A stretch of 64,000 bases of DNA, taken from contig JAFXAB010000050.1 of NCBI GenBank assembly GCA_017522135.1, forward strand, positions 1 to 64,000, written 5' to 3'. This document shows, in pieces, positions 10,872-20,837 of this stretch (positions within the stretch are counted from its first letter, which is position 1; each line of letters opens with the position of its first letter). The stretch is from Bacteroidaceae bacterium (GTDB taxonomy: Bacteria > Bacteroidota > Bacteroidia > Bacteroidales > Barnesiellaceae_A). The position numbers and the translations under genes were made by a program. The notes beneath the pieces were generated by a model. The model saw only the letters and a list, made by a program, of their open reading frames with translations, searched no databases and was not told the DNA's origin.

Positions 10872-11372
10872 ATGAAAAAACTATTGGCTCTGTTATTGAT
10901 TATGCTCTCATCTTGCACCATATCGTACAAGTTCAATGGTGCATCTATCAACTACAACTTGATAAAGACAATATCTATATCCGACTTCCCAATACGAGCG
11001 GCTCTGGTATATCCACCTTTGGAAGAGACTTTTACCAATATGCTCAAAGACTCATATACCCGCCAGACACAACTGCAAATGGTTGATGCCAACGGCGACC
11101 TGCAGATTGAGGGTGAAATAACAGGATACAATATCACACCACAGGCCGTAGGAACTGATGCCTATGCTACAATGACACGCCTCACCATTACGGTAAAAGT
11201 AACCTTTGTCAATACCAAAGAGTCGCAATACGACTTCGAAAATCGCACATTCTCGGCCTATCAGGACTTCAGTAGCGACCGCATGCTCACCGACGTTCAA
11301 GATGAGTTGATCACTATAATATGTGAAGAAATTGTAGACCTTATTTTCAATGCAACAGTAGCCAATTGGTAG
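10872..11372 (+). CDS. lptE: LptE-like LPS assembly lipoprotein
   Basis: A 166-residue protein with a short lipoprotein signal ('LLLIMLSSC', lipidated Cys about residue 15) followed by 'TISYKFNGASI'. It matches the small Bacteroidota LptE family, the partner that plugs the LptD barrel during lipopolysaccharide delivery to the outer leaflet. The body is an alternating alpha/beta sequence with no enzyme motif. It lies 2 bases after the sigma-54 regulator and 12 before the TPR-like gene. Confidence 0.85.
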   Translation: MKKLLALLLIMLSSCTISYKFNGASINYNLIKTISISDFPIRAALVYPPLEETFTNMLKDSYTRQTQLQMVDANGDLQIEGEITGYNITPQAVGTDAYATMTRLTITVKVTFVNTKESQYDFENRTFSAYQDFSSDRMLTDVQDELITIICEEIVDLIFNATVANW

Positions 11373-11384
11373 CAGAGTAGATAT

Positions 11385-12155
11385 ATGGGAACTCAATCAC
11401 TTACAGAAACACTGAACAACAATACTTGCATCGACAAATCGCAACTGCAAGAATGGCGCAAGCTATACCCATACTTTTCGTTACCACTTATGTTGTACAC
11501 TCGGCAGCATCACAACGAAGACAAAGAAATGCTCGCATTGAGTGCAATATATGCCGGAAACATCGACGAGTGGGCTACACAATTGGGTATCAGACCCGAT
11601 TACAGCCTATTATATCCGTCAAGCAACACCAACACAATAAACACCGATACAACTATCGACCTCTTTCTACAAACCTATGGTAAAGATAACGAATACGCAA
11701 CAGAACTATCATTACCTACACCTATCGAAATAAAGCAACACGACGAGACAACAGTTGAAGACAATGTGACACAAACACCATTACTCACCATACCGGCATA
11801 CGACTACATGAGCCAGCTCGAGTCTATGCCCGATGCAGAAAATGCCACATTGATGCAAGGCGATGATATGCTCGAAAAATTTCTACAAGCCGATGCTGCC
11901 GGTAAACAACTTTTCTCTCGTCCCGAATTTCATCCATCAAACGACAATACAACAATACATGGCGAAACAGAAACAAAAGAGAATAGCGACACACTCTTGA
12001 GCGAAAGTTTAGCCAAAATTTACATACAACAACGACGATATGCAAAGGCTTTGGAAATTATTCGCAAATTAAACTTGAATAATCCAGAAAAAAATATTTA
12101 CTTTGCAGACCAAATTAGATTTTTAGAAAAATTGATTATTAACGTCAAAAACTAA
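11385..12155 (+). CDS. TPR-like hypothetical protein
   Basis: A 256-residue protein with no signal peptide. The middle is low in recognisable motifs and rich in Thr and Asn. The last 60 residues form a helical pair resembling a tetratricopeptide repeat ('LAKIYIQQRRYAKALEIIRKLNLNNP'). It is a conserved companion of lptE and secG in Bacteroidales. I cannot assign a function; a scaffold role in envelope biogenesis would be a guess from context. Confidence 0.75.
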   Translation: MGTQSLTETLNNNTCIDKSQLQEWRKLYPYFSLPLMLYTRQHHNEDKEMLALSAIYAGNIDEWATQLGIRPDYSLLYPSSNTNTINTDTTIDLFLQTYGKDNEYATELSLPTPIEIKQHDETTVEDNVTQTPLLTIPAYDYMSQLESMPDAENATLMQGDDMLEKFLQADAAGKQLFSRPEFHPSNDNTTIHGETETKENSDTLLSESLAKIYIQQRRYAKALEIIRKLNLNNPEKNIYFADQIRFLEKLIINVKN

Positions 12156-12164
12156 TAGATAAAA

Positions 12165-12518
12165 ATGTCTACATTACTTACTATTTTAATTCTTATCGCA
12201 TCGGTATTGATGATAGGAATTGTGCTTATTCAAAAGTCTAAAGGTGGTGGCTTGGCCTCCAACTTTGCAAGTTCAAACCAAATCATGGGTGTACGCAAAA
12301 CAACTGACGTTGTTGAGAAAACAACTTGGACTCTTGCCGTCATCATCATGGTATTGTGCATTGCTACAGTTGCGTTCATGCCCAAGGCCTCTGTTCAATC
12401 TTCGGTTGTCGAAAATCAAACAAAAGAGATTCCCACTGCCAACTTCGAGACTGAGTCGCTCCCCGTTGAAGAGGTTCCTGCTACAGAAGCCCCCGCAACT
12501 GAGACTCCCGAAAATTAA
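12165..12518 (+). CDS. secG: Preprotein translocase subunit SecG
   Basis: A 117-residue membrane protein with two hydrophobic segments (about residues 3-22 and 53-72) joined by the conserved 'IQKSKGGGLASNFASSNQIMGVRKTTD' type of loop. SecG assists SecYE during protein export. The C-terminus carries an acidic Pro/Glu/Thr-rich tail beyond the second segment, as seen in many Bacteroidota SecG proteins. It is last in its operon and is followed by a terminator. Confidence 0.93.
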   Translation: MSTLLTILILIASVLMIGIVLIQKSKGGGLASNFASSNQIMGVRKTTDVVEKTTWTLAVIIMVLCIATVAFMPKASVQSSVVENQTKEIPTANFETESLPVEEVPATEAPATETPEN

Positions 12519-12542
12519 TAAGCATCTCAACATTTTACATAC

Positions 12543-12582
12543 AAGAAGAAGAGGTTTCATCACGAGACTTCTTCTTTTTTTT
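12543..12582 (+). terminator. Terminator after secG
   Basis: AAGAAGAAG (12543-12551) pairs with CTTCTTCTT (12568-12576), followed by a T run. It closes the regulator-lptE-secG operon. Confidence 0.75.
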
Positions 12583-12744
12583 CTTGCAATGTACTTACAA
12601 GAGATGTTATTGCGACGTCTTATAAAAATCAACAGCAGGTAGTGAGCCCCATTGGTGGTTGATAAAACAACAGCAACGCAAAGAGTATACCCAGCAGGCT
12701 TTTACAAGACGCATCCACAAGCAACTGAAGATAATGATAAAATA

Positions 12745-12768
12745 AAAGCCACCTCAAAAGGGTGGCTT
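12745..12768 (-). terminator. Terminator after the primary sigma factor gene
   Basis: AAAGCCACC and GGTGGCTTT form a 9-bp stem around a short loop. Read on the minus strand it is followed by a T-rich run. It lies 20 bases past the sigma factor stop. Confidence 0.75.
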
Positions 12769-12787
12769 TGTGCTTTCATCAGACTGT

Positions 12788-13648
12788 TTATCCTAAGTAT
12801 GATTTCAATAATTGGCTCTGAGCCTTTTGACGCAAGTGTCTGATAGCTTTTTCTTTAATCTGGCGTACACGCTCGCGGGTTAGGCCAAACTTGTCGCCAA
12901 TCTCTTCGAGTGTCATCTCTTGACAACCAATACCGAAGACCATTTTGATAATTTCACGCTCGCGAGGTTGCAACAACTGCAATGCACGTTCAATCTCTTT
13001 CGACAAAGACTCGTCGATCAAAGAACGGTCGGCAATAGGAGAGTCGTCGTTTACCAACACATCAAGAAGGCTGTTGTCTTCTCCTTCAACAAAAGGTGCA
13101 TCTACCGAGATGTGACGACCCGAGACTTTCAGAGTATCCGAAATTTTGTCTACAGGTATATCCAACTCCTCGGCGAGCTCTTCGGGCGAGGGCTTACGCT
13201 CATTCTCTTGCTCAAACTTCGAGAGGGCTTTGCCTATTTTATTGAGCGAACCCACTTGATTGAGTGGCAAGCGAACAATACGTGATTGCTCGGCCAATGC
13301 TTGAAGGATAGATTGACGTATCCACCATACGGCATAAGAGATAAACTTAAAACCGCGTGTTTCGTCAAATTTCTCCGCCGCTTTAATCAAGCCCAAGTTA
13401 CCCTCATTGATAAGGTCAGGAAGACTGAGACCCTGATTTTGATACTGCTTGGCTACAGAAACGACAAAACGAAGATTGGCGCGGGTCAGTTTCTCCAACG
13501 CTGCATGATCGCCTTGCTTGATACGTTGTGCGAGTTCCACCTCCTCTTCGACAGTAATGAGGTCTTCACGACCTATCTCTTGTAAATACTTGTCGAGAGA
13601 TGCACTCTCACGATTGGTGATTGATTTGGTAATTTTTAATTGTCTCAT
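12788..13648 (-). CDS. rpoD: RNA polymerase primary sigma factor
   Basis: A 286-residue sigma-70 that starts directly at region 1.2 ('[15 protein letters not shown]') and lacks region 1.1, the standard form of the Bacteroidota housekeeping sigma factor. Region 2 ('[37 protein letters not shown]', '[10 protein letters not shown]'), region 3 and region 4 ('[24 protein letters not shown]') are complete. This is the factor that reads the TTTG/TAnnTTTG promoters listed elsewhere in this annotation. The ATG at 13648 ('[10 protein letters not shown]') is chosen over an upstream in-frame start, because a -7 element lies at 13670-13677. Confidence 0.96.
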   Translation of the reverse strand: MRQLKITKSITNRESASLDKYLQEIGREDLITVEEEVELAQRIKQGDHAALEKLTRANLRFVVSVAKQYQNQGLSLPDLINEGNLGLIKAAEKFDETRGFKFISYAVWWIRQSILQALAEQSRIVRLPLNQVGSLNKIGKALSKFEQENERKPSPEELAEELDIPVDKISDTLKVSGRHISVDAPFVEGEDNSLLDVLVNDDSPIADRSLIDESLSKEIERALQLLQPREREIIKMVFGIGCQEMTLEEIGDKFGLTRERVRQIKEKAIRHLRQKAQSQLLKSYLG

Positions 13649-13669
13649 CTTACAATATGATGTGAACTG

Positions 13670-13677
13670 CAAAGTTA
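13670..13677 (-). promoter_or_regulatory. -7 element of the sigma factor gene
   Basis: The minus strand reads TAACTTTG, 21 bases before the ATG at 13648. No good -33 is seen. Confidence 0.5.
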
Positions 13678-13893
13678 CGACTTATTTGTTTATGTGAGAT
13701 ATAAAATATTGTTAAATTATAACAAGTTGTTGAACTTTTCTTTTATTCGCACCATAAACTATATTATTCAACGCACTATACTGCATTTTTATTGTGAACA
13801 AGCAACTAATATGGTAGGTTGATTTTATAAGTATGTTTGATTATATTTCATATCTGTTTAGCGTACAGTAATCCCTCCCAAAAGCAAAGCCAC

Positions 13894-13915
13894 AAGTGAT
13901 GCCCTGAGGCTATCA
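13894..13915 (-). terminator. Hairpin after the HtrA gene
   Basis: GTGATGCC and GGC(T)ATCAC form an 8-bp stem with one bulge just past the protease stop. The following minus-strand bases hold only short T runs, so termination strength is doubtful. Confidence 0.35.
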
Positions 13916-13938
13916 CCTGCGACTTATATGATTATTTA

Positions 13939-15393
13939 TCAGTCGGACAGATCCACTGCATAATACATAAGTTTTCCGTTGGGATATATACCGGTAATAA
14001 ACATCACCTTACGTTCACTATTAGAGCGTGTTATGCTATCGAATATCTTCTCTACATCCTTTACCGATGTGATGGTCGCATTATTTATATCGAGTATCAC
14101 AAAACCATCTCGTATACCTGCCGATTTGAATTTCCCATCTTTTACGGCCACAACCTCCACACCATTACGCACATTCAATTCACGTTTTTGCGTGTCGGTA
14201 AGTTCCTTAAATACTGCACCCATCGATGCAAAATCTACAGCCTTGGTTACCTCGGTATTTCCTTGGTTGTTTTTGAGTGTCATATCGACAATCATATCTT
14301 TACCGTTGCGTCTGAGGGTAACTTTTATTTTATCACCGGGGTTAAAGCGACCTATTTGTTCTTGCAACGACGAGCCATTTGTTATCTTTTTGCCATCAAT
14401 TGCAGTAATAACATCACCCACCTCAACACCGGCTTCAAAGGCGGCACTGCGATCTCGCACCTCGGCTACATATACACCCTCATGCACATCGAGTTTTTTC
14501 TCTTTGGCAAGCTCCGATGTTATCTCTTGGAACGACACACCCATTACAGCACGTTGCACTGTACCATATTGTCGCAAGTCAGCTATTACTTTACTTACAA
14601 TACTCGATGGTATAGCAAACGAATAACCTGCATAATTGCCTGTCTGTGAAAATATTGCTGTATTAATACCTACAAGTTCGCCGGCTGTGTTGACAAGTGC
14701 ACCACCACTGTTACCGGGATTTACGGCCGCATCGGTCTGTATAAAAGACTCTATACCGAGTTGTCCGCGATTCATACCACCACTTATACGGCGAGCTTTG
14801 GCACTGACAATGCCAGCTGTAACAGTAGATGTCAACCCAAATGGATTACCTACAGCAAGAACCCATTCGCCAATCTTAAGATTGTCGGAGTTGCCAAATT
14901 TCACCGTAGGCAGATTATCGGCCTCTATCTTTACCAACGCAAGGTCGGTGGTAGGGTCGGCACCTATTATCCGGCCATTGAAAGAACGATTGTCGTTGAG
15001 CGTAACCTCAAGTTTATCGGCACCTTCTATCACGTGATTATTTGTTACAATATAACCATCACTCGACACTATTACACCCGAGCCCAATCCGCTCTGAGGT
15101 CGTTGTTCGCGTTGTCCGTGTCCCGGGCCGAAGAAGAATTCAAATATCGGATCTTGATATCCTCTGCTCTTCACCTCGGTCGTAGTACGAATACTTACCA
15201 CTGCATTTACTGTGCTTTCGGCTGCTTGTGTAAAATCGAGGCCCGTAGAACGATAGGATGTTGGGATATACACCGTCTCATTGAGACTTTCCACCGAATT
15301 ACTATCTTCACTTTTGTACGTTGAGCCACAAGCTATTATACTTGTACACAATAATAGTATAGACGATACCATACTTACATTTCCAACTCTCAT
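13939..15393 (-). CDS. degQ: HtrA/Do-family serine protease, predicted lipoprotein
   Basis: A 484-residue periplasmic-type trypsin-fold protease with PDZ domains. The catalytic triad is His120 ('TNNHVIEG'), Asp150 ('TTDLALVK') and Ser229 ('NPGNSGGALV'). Two PDZ-like regions follow, at about 285-375 and 395-480. It should degrade or refold damaged envelope proteins. Its N-terminus reads 'LLLCTSIIAC', a lipobox with Cys22, so it is probably membrane-anchored rather than freely periplasmic. It is monocistronic, upstream of the sigma factor gene on the same strand. The symbol degQ versus degP/htrA cannot be settled from sequence. Confidence 0.92.
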   Translation of the reverse strand: MRVGNVSMVSSILLLCTSIIACGSTYKSEDSNSVESLNETVYIPTSYRSTGLDFTQAAESTVNAVVSIRTTTEVKSRGYQDPIFEFFFGPGHGQREQRPQSGLGSGVIVSSDGYIVTNNHVIEGADKLEVTLNDNRSFNGRIIGADPTTDLALVKIEADNLPTVKFGNSDNLKIGEWVLAVGNPFGLTSTVTAGIVSAKARRISGGMNRGQLGIESFIQTDAAVNPGNSGGALVNTAGELVGINTAIFSQTGNYAGYSFAIPSSIVSKVIADLRQYGTVQRAVMGVSFQEITSELAKEKKLDVHEGVYVAEVRDRSAAFEAGVEVGDVITAIDGKKITNGSSLQEQIGRFNPGDKIKVTLRRNGKDMIVDMTLKNNQGNTEVTKAVDFASMGAVFKELTDTQKRELNVRNGVEVVAVKDGKFKSAGIRDGFVILDINNATITSVKDVEKIFDSITRSNSERKVMFITGIYPNGKLMYYAVDLSD

Positions 15394-15699
15394 AATTATT
15401 TGTTTTAAATGTTAAAATATTTCGTTTTTAATAATTTCACGTGTTAAAATTAATACTTTACTCAACAAGTTGTATGCACATCGTGCATTATTTAAACACT
15501 TTTAAGAGACCAAGCACGAGATTAACTGAGCTTAACTGAAAACACCCTTTAAGCCTATACGCACAACTATACAATCGCGCATACACCATTACTATAATTA
15601 TAAAGGTAACAAGTGTGGTCATTTGTTCCATAGGGAAGTAAACAAAAAAAACATTTCAAGTAATTTGAGATAATACATCTCTAAAACGACAAAATTTAT
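15394..15699. other. Intergenic region between HtrA and RNase P RNA
   Basis: About 306 AT-rich bases without a gene. It holds an imperfect palindrome ATGCAC-at-cGTGCAT type site at 15474-15488 and two direct copies of TTAACTG (about 15523-15538). Either could be an operator for the protease gene. I find no TAnnTTTG element pointing toward the protease. Confidence 0.4.
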
Positions 15700-15707
15700 T
15701 ACCTTTG
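15700..15707 (+). promoter_or_regulatory. -7 element of the RNase P RNA gene
   Basis: TACCTTTG fits TAnnTTTG. Its end is about 6 bases before the first base of the P1 helix, which is the distance expected for a mature 5' end close to the transcription start. Confidence 0.65.
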
Positions 15708-15712
15708 CACAT

Positions 15713-16065
15713 TACAGTAGGTCGGTCTGTCGCGCAGACACGTGTCTGTGAGGAAAGTCCGGGCAACACAGAGCACCATACTTCTTAACGAGAAGCCATT
15801 CGTGAGGGTGGAGTAACGTAACAGAGAATAACCGCCATCGCAAGATGGTAAGGGTGAAAAGGTGGGGTAAGAGCCCACCGGGCGGTGTGGCAACACATCG
15901 TGCCGTACGTCTTATGGGTTGTAAGGTTATGTATACCGGCGCATTAGGGCTGCTCGTTCGATGCCGGGGGGTAAACCGCGAGGATCTTTGTGGTGACATA
16001 AAGACAAGATAAATGACAGACACCTCTTTCGAGAGGCACATAACCCGGCTTATAGACTTACTGTA
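15713..16065 (+). ncRNA. rnpB: RNase P RNA (class A)
   Basis: The catalytic RNA that trims tRNA 5' leaders. Conserved blocks are present in order: GAGGAAAGTCCGGGC (about 15750-15764), ACAGAGAATAACCGCC (about 15821), GGTAAGGGTGAAAAGGTG then GGTAAGAGCCCACCG (about 15847-15880), GATAAATGACAGAC (about 16009) and ACCCGGCTTA (about 16043). The ends ACAGTAGGTC and GACTTACTGT pair to form P1 with one G-T wobble, which sets the limits. A T run follows at 16066. It reads toward yihY and has its own promoter. Confidence 0.95.
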
Positions 16066-16091
16066 TTTTTTTAGGAACACATTATATAACT

Positions 16092-17438
16092 ATGAGCACA
16101 TCTAAATTTATCGACAATTGGAACAAAATAATTCTTGCCATACGCAAGAGTTGGGCTTTTGTCAGCGAAGATGTATGGAAGTGCCATAGCAACAACATTT
16201 TTATACACATCATCAAGACCATCAACCTCTCGGTGCGCTGTTTTCTCAACGAGATGTTACAACAAAGAGCTTCGGCTCTTACATATCGTACACTTCTGGC
16301 TATTGTACCCGCATTAGTAGTTCTCATTGCAGTAGGTAAGGGGTTTGGGTTCCACTCGATTATCGAAGAACAGTTGCACATAGCTTTTCCGGCACACAAC
16401 GATGCGCTCAAATATGCGTTTACCTTTGTAAACAGCTACATCGACCAGATGCACTCGGGTATTTTTGTCGGCATTGGTATCATATTGCTGTTGTGGACTT
16501 TGATAACATTGATGAGCGACATCGAAAACACATTCAACGACCTATGGAATGTACCCAACCGCAAGTTGACACGTCGCATTACCGACTACATGGCCATGTT
16601 TATTCTCATGCCCATATTACTGTTGCTCAGCAACGGTATGTCTATCTTTGCTACGACACTTCTCGATAAGATACCCTACATATCGTCGCTCGGACAACAC
16701 ATCATGCAGCTGTCATCCTATGTACTTTCATGGGGGTTCTTTACTCTTGCCTACAAACTTCTTCCCAATGCCAAGGTAAAGATAAAGCACGCACTTATAT
16801 CAGGCATCATCTGTGGTACGACATTCAACCTTTTCCAATGGATGTACCTCTCGGGACAAATATGGGTATCGAAGTACAATGCCATATACGGTAGCTTTGC
16901 ATTTCTTCCATTATTATTGTTATGGTTGCAATTGTCGTGGCTTATATGCCTCATAGGTGTTGTACTGTCATATTCGTCACAAAATGTATTCAACTTCGAC
17001 TACGAAAAAGACATCAAGAACATCTCGCGCAGCTATTACGAAAGAGTGCTCATCACCATCATGTCTATTATCATAACGCGTCGTCGCAATGGTCAAGAGG
17101 CTCTCACTTGCTCCGACTTGTCACACTACTACATGATACCTATACAACTGGTATCTCGTGCTATCAACGACCTGCTGCACATCGAATTGATAGCCCCGAC
17201 ACCTATCAAAAACGACTTTGCATATATTGCTACCATAGACAGCGACAAGCTCACCGTAGGCGAGTTGTTGCGACTCATAGACGACAAAGGGTCAAAAAAC
17301 TTTGTCGAGTCAATCAGCAACAGCACTATCGAAAACGATATATTACAACAAATCAATAACTATTGCTACGACAATGCCGATAAGACATTGGTCATTGATA
17401 TACCCACCCCTAAAGAGATTGAACAAACATCATATTAA
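16092..17438 (+). CDS. YihY/BrkB-family membrane protein
   Basis: A 448-residue inner-membrane protein with about six hydrophobic segments in residues 55-310 and the family motif '[27 protein letters not shown]'. The C-terminal 130 residues are soluble and look like a winged-helix domain ('[30 protein letters not shown]'), a common extension in Bacteroidota members. The family was once mislabelled RNase BN; its function is not established. ridA follows after 20 bases, so the two are likely co-transcribed. Confidence 0.85.
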   Translation: MSTSKFIDNWNKIILAIRKSWAFVSEDVWKCHSNNIFIHIIKTINLSVRCFLNEMLQQRASALTYRTLLAIVPALVVLIAVGKGFGFHSIIEEQLHIAFPAHNDALKYAFTFVNSYIDQMHSGIFVGIGIILLLWTLITLMSDIENTFNDLWNVPNRKLTRRITDYMAMFILMPILLLLSNGMSIFATTLLDKIPYISSLGQHIMQLSSYVLSWGFFTLAYKLLPNAKVKIKHALISGIICGTTFNLFQWMYLSGQIWVSKYNAIYGSFAFLPLLLLWLQLSWLICLIGVVLSYSSQNVFNFDYEKDIKNISRSYYERVLITIMSIIITRRRNGQEALTCSDLSHYYMIPIQLVSRAINDLLHIELIAPTPIKNDFAYIATIDSDKLTVGELLRLIDDKGSKNFVESISNSTIENDILQQINNYCYDNADKTLVIDIPTPKEIEQTSY

Positions 17439-17458
17439 CACATTTAATATTTATAATC

Positions 17459-17839
17459 ATGAAAAAAGTAATTGCAACTAAAAACGCTCCCGCAGCAATC
17501 GGCCCTTACAGCCAAGCCATCCAAACAGGCAACATGCTCTTTATCTCAGGTCAAATTCCCGTAAACCCTGCTACAGGTGAAGTTCCCGAAGGTATCGTTG
17601 CTCAAACAACTCAAGTGTTTGCCAATATCAAAGCCATCCTCACAGAGGCCGGTTATACTATGGAAAATGTTGTTAAAACAACCGTGTTGCTCTCTGACAT
17701 TGCCAACTTTGTTCCTATGAACGAGGTATATGCACAAGCATTTGAAGGCTGCGAGGCTTATCCCGCACGTGCCGCTTTCGCTGTTCGCGACCTTCCCAAA
17801 GGCGTAATGGTTGAGATAGAAGTTATCGCTGCAAAATAA
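17459..17839 (+). CDS. ridA: RidA family 2-iminobutanoate/2-iminopropanoate deaminase
   Basis: A 126-residue YjgF/YER057c/UK114 protein. It hydrolyses reactive enamines and imines released by PLP enzymes. The signature '[23 protein letters not shown]' contains the substrate-binding Arg and Glu near the C-terminus, and the N-terminus shows '[22 protein letters not shown]'. Length is exactly typical. Codons favour a small set, as in well-expressed genes. It converges on glgP across 408 non-coding bases. Confidence 0.95.
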   Translation: MKKVIATKNAPAAIGPYSQAIQTGNMLFISGQIPVNPATGEVPEGIVAQTTQVFANIKAILTEAGYTMENVVKTTVLLSDIANFVPMNEVYAQAFEGCEAYPARAAFAVRDLPKGVMVEIEVIAAK

Positions 17840-17871
17840 TAAGTAGCAGAAGATTTCTATAACGTAAATTT

Positions 17872-17908
17872 GAGGCTGTGTCAAAATTCAGAATTTTGGC
17901 ACAGCCTC
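17872..17908 (+). terminator. Long hairpin downstream of ridA
   Basis: GAGGCTGTG (17872-17880) pairs with CACAGCCTC (17900-17908), and the inner CAAAATTC/GAATTTTG also pairs with one mismatch between the two blocks, giving an almost perfect 17-bp stem. Only two T residues follow, so it is either a weak terminator or the end of a repeat element (see 17872-18035). Confidence 0.5.
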
Positions 17909-18035
17909 TTAAGGTTTGTAAGAATTGACAAAACACAAGACGTTGAGATTTAGGACAGAAGGAGGGTACATGACTGAGCCCTAATATTGAAAACAACACA
18001 GCCACTTGTCAATTATGACACACCGCCTCTCGTAT
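17872..18035. repeat. Possible fossil of a small inverted-repeat element
   Basis: The left end reads GAGGCTGTGTCAAAATT. About 150 bases on, the minus strand reads AGAGGCGGTGTGTCATAATT, a related sequence in inverted orientation. The interior has no coding potential that I trust. GAGGCTGTGTCAAAA-like ends are typical of Bacteroidales insertion-sequence-derived repeats, so this may be a degraded MITE or transposon tail. No target-site duplication could be identified. Confidence 0.35.
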
Positions 18036-18190
18036 TGCGACCGTGCGAAGGTATAATAAAGAGGTATAGTGTGCCCTGAATGTAACAACACACACAGGTA
18101 TTGCCTCTTGGCTGAGTAGGGAAACTTATATCGGAGTTTTTAATCGGCCGGTAAAAGAGTTTATAAACTCACATAGAAAAGCAAAGAAAA
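18036..18190. other. Non-coding stretch between ridA and glgP
   Basis: This is the rest of a 408-base gap between convergent genes. It contains an AAGAGGTA / TATTGCCTCTT partial inverted repeat (about 18058-18110) and no credible ORF or RNA gene. Confidence 0.4.
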
Positions 18191-18226
18191 AAAATGCTGT
18201 GCCGGAATAACCAGACACAGCATTTT
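18191..18226 (-). terminator. Terminator after glgP
   Basis: AAAATGCTGTG (18191-18201) pairs with CACAGCATTTT (18216-18226). On the minus strand it is followed by a long T-rich run. It closes the glgA-glgP operon. Confidence 0.8.
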
Positions 18227-18247
18227 CTATGAATAATACCGATATTA

Positions 18248-20812
18248 TCAGAACCAACGCACGTATGCAAAGTCTTGACGGTGGGGAAGATCGGCATTCT
18301 TGGGATACATGCGGAAAGAGAAGCGGAATGCACCGGCCTTATCGATAGTATTGTTCATACGATAAGTAATGCGAGTGCCTTCAATCTTAGCAACCTCCAT
18401 CTCTTGAACGCTGTGGAGTTTCATCTCAGAACAACTCGTTGCGCTATCGGCAGGAATAGCAACAAGTTCTATACCAATGCAATTGCCCAAGCCTTTGTTG
18501 TCGATGGTAACTTCAATGGGGTAAGTTGCACCAACCTCGGGAGAATATTGCATGGTTTCGGGAACCTTCACCTCACACACTTCTATCTCATCCCATTTGG
18601 CAGCGACACCGGCTTTCCAAGCAGCAATCTCTTTGGCCTTGGCAAAATTATTGGCTTGCAATAGAGCTGAACGCTCACCCTCCTTACGGTAGAAACGGTC
18701 GATGTAGTCGTCGAGCTGACGTTTCATTGTATATACAGGAGCAATCTCGGCGATAGACTTCTTGATATATTGTATCCACTCGGGAGAGTAACCCTTGCTG
18801 TTCTTGGCAAAGTATAGAGGGACAATCTCGTTTTCGAGCATAGTATATATGGTAGCGGCATCGAGCTTGTCTTGTTGCGATTGGTCTTGATAAGTACGTT
18901 TGTCGGTCAACGCCCAACCTGCACCTTCGCGATAACCCTCATACCACCATCCGTCGAGAACCGAGAAGTTGAGTACACCATTCATCTCGGCTTTCTCGCC
19001 CGAAGTACCAGAAGCCTCCAAAGGACGGATAGGTATGTTCATCCAGATGTCTACACCCGAGATGAGGCGTTTAGAAATCTTCATATCGTAGTTCTCCAAG
19101 AAGATAATCTTACCCAAGAACTCGGGCATACGCGAAATTTCGACAATGCGCTTGATGAGGCCTTGACCTGCGCCATCGGCAGGGTGAGCCTTACCGGCAA
19201 AGATAAATTGCACGGGACGATCGGGATTGTTTACAATCTTAGAGAGACGTTCCAAGTCGGTAAACAAGAGATGAGCACGCTTGTATGTTGCAAAACGACG
19301 TGCAAAACCGATGAGCAATGCATTGGGGTTGATGCGGTCGAGGATAGAAACGATGCGTGAAGGGTCTCCTTGGTTCTTAAGCCATGTTTCGCGGAAGTCC
19401 TCTTTAACGAAGTTGATAAACTTGTTTTTCAAAGTTTGACGCATGTTCCATATCTCTTGGTCGTCAACCTCGTATATACGACTCCAGATGTCGCAGTTTG
19501 ATTGGTCTTCCATGTACTCTTTGCCGAGTTTTTCGTTGTAGAAAGCTTTCCACTCCGATGCAGCCCATGTAGGCATGTGTACACCGTTGGTTACATAACC
19601 CACGTGCAACTCGTCGGGAGCATAACCCTTCCAGATGGGTTGGAACATCTTTTGCGACACCTTACCGTGCAACCAGCTTACACCATTCACCTCTTGACAA
19701 GTGTTGCAAGCAAACACGCTCATAGAGAATTTCTCATTGGTGTCGGGGTTTTCGCGACCCATGTTTATAAACTCGTTCCATGTTATACCGAGCTTGGCGG
19801 GATATTCGCCCATATACTTGCCGAAAAGTGACTCATCGAAGTAGTCGTGACCGGCAGGAACAGGGGTGTGTACAGTGTAGAGAGAAGAAGCGCGCACAAC
19901 CTCAAGAGCCTCGGCAAAGGTAAGTCCCTTGCCTACATAATCTACAAGGCGTTGAACGTTCAACAAGGCTGCGTGACCTTCGTTACAATGGTATACTTGG
20001 CTTTCGATACCGAGCTTGTGCAACATCAATACACCACCGATACCCAACATATACTCTTGTTTCATACGATTTTCCCAATCGCCACCATAGAGTTGGTATG
20101 TAATAGGACGATCATATTCGCTATTGAGGTCGAGGTCGGTATCCATCAAGTAGAGAGCAATACGACCAATATTTACGCGCCATACGTGAGAGTAGATAGT
20201 GCGACCAGGGAAGGGTACTTCAAGTATCATAGGACGGCCATCGGCCTCACATACTTGCTCAAGCGGAAGTTGGTTGAACTTTTGAGCCTCATAGTTGGCA
20301 ATTTGTTGACCATCCATTGAGAGAGTTTGCGAAAAATAGCCATATCGATACAAGAAACCGACACCTGTCATGTTCACACGGCTATCGCTGGCCTCTTTCA
20401 TATAGTCACCGGCCAGTACACCCAAGCCACCAGAGTATATCTTGAGAGCCGCTGTAAGGCCATACTCCATAGAGAAATACGATACCGAAGGCACATCGGT
20501 GCGTTTCTCTACATTCATGTAGGCCTGAAATTCGTCATATACATCGGCTATACGGCGCATTAAATTCTTGTCGGCGAGTATCGACTCGATTTTCTCGTAG
20601 CTGAGGCTTTGCAACATCATTACAGGATTTTCGTTGGTCGCACGCCACAACTCGCTATCAATGTCCTTAAAGAGTCTCTTCGCCGAGGTATTCCATACCC
20701 ACCATAGATTGCGAGCTACAGTTTCGAGGTTGGCCAATTCGGCAGGAAGGCAGGCTTTTACGGTAACGTCACGCCATATAGGTGCGTTACAATTACTTGC
20801 TTTTACTGTCAT
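18248..20812 (-). CDS. glgP: Alpha-glucan (glycogen) phosphorylase
   Basis: An 854-residue GT35 phosphorylase that releases glucose 1-phosphate from glycogen. The N-terminal half has 'ARNLWWVWN' and '[32 protein letters not shown]', typical of the Bacteroidota/archaeal branch. The C-terminal half has '[12 protein letters not shown]' and '[27 protein letters not shown]', where the Lys after GTSG-E is the expected pyridoxal-phosphate site. A GTG start at 20860 overlapping glgA is possible, but the ATG at 20812 gives a normal N-terminus 25 bases after the glgA stop. Confidence 0.93.
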   Translation of the reverse strand: MTVKASNCNAPIWRDVTVKACLPAELANLETVARNLWWVWNTSAKRLFKDIDSELWRATNENPVMMLQSLSYEKIESILADKNLMRRIADVYDEFQAYMNVEKRTDVPSVSYFSMEYGLTAALKIYSGGLGVLAGDYMKEASDSRVNMTGVGFLYRYGYFSQTLSMDGQQIANYEAQKFNQLPLEQVCEADGRPMILEVPFPGRTIYSHVWRVNIGRIALYLMDTDLDLNSEYDRPITYQLYGGDWENRMKQEYMLGIGGVLMLHKLGIESQVYHCNEGHAALLNVQRLVDYVGKGLTFAEALEVVRASSLYTVHTPVPAGHDYFDESLFGKYMGEYPAKLGITWNEFINMGRENPDTNEKFSMSVFACNTCQEVNGVSWLHGKVSQKMFQPIWKGYAPDELHVGYVTNGVHMPTWAASEWKAFYNEKLGKEYMEDQSNCDIWSRIYEVDDQEIWNMRQTLKNKFINFVKEDFRETWLKNQGDPSRIVSILDRINPNALLIGFARRFATYKRAHLLFTDLERLSKIVNNPDRPVQFIFAGKAHPADGAGQGLIKRIVEISRMPEFLGKIIFLENYDMKISKRLISGVDIWMNIPIRPLEASGTSGEKAEMNGVLNFSVLDGWWYEGYREGAGWALTDKRTYQDQSQQDKLDAATIYTMLENEIVPLYFAKNSKGYSPEWIQYIKKSIAEIAPVYTMKRQLDDYIDRFYRKEGERSALLQANNFAKAKEIAAWKAGVAAKWDEIEVCEVKVPETMQYSPEVGATYPIEVTIDNKGLGNCIGIELVAIPADSATSCSEMKLHSVQEMEVAKIEGTRITYRMNNTIDKAGAFRFSFRMYPKNADLPHRQDFAYVRWF

Positions 20813-20837
20813 AGTTTTTACAATTTTATAATTTGTA

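Noticed and set aside
12583-12744. Possible tRNA or small RNA between secG and the sigma factor gene
   Set aside because: No cloverleaf, no TTCGA-type arm, no promoter; only the two terminators are supported.
17823-18005. 60-codon minus-strand frame downstream of ridA
   Set aside because: It overlaps the ridA stop and the hairpin and lies inside the suspected repeat element, so it is not treated as a gene.
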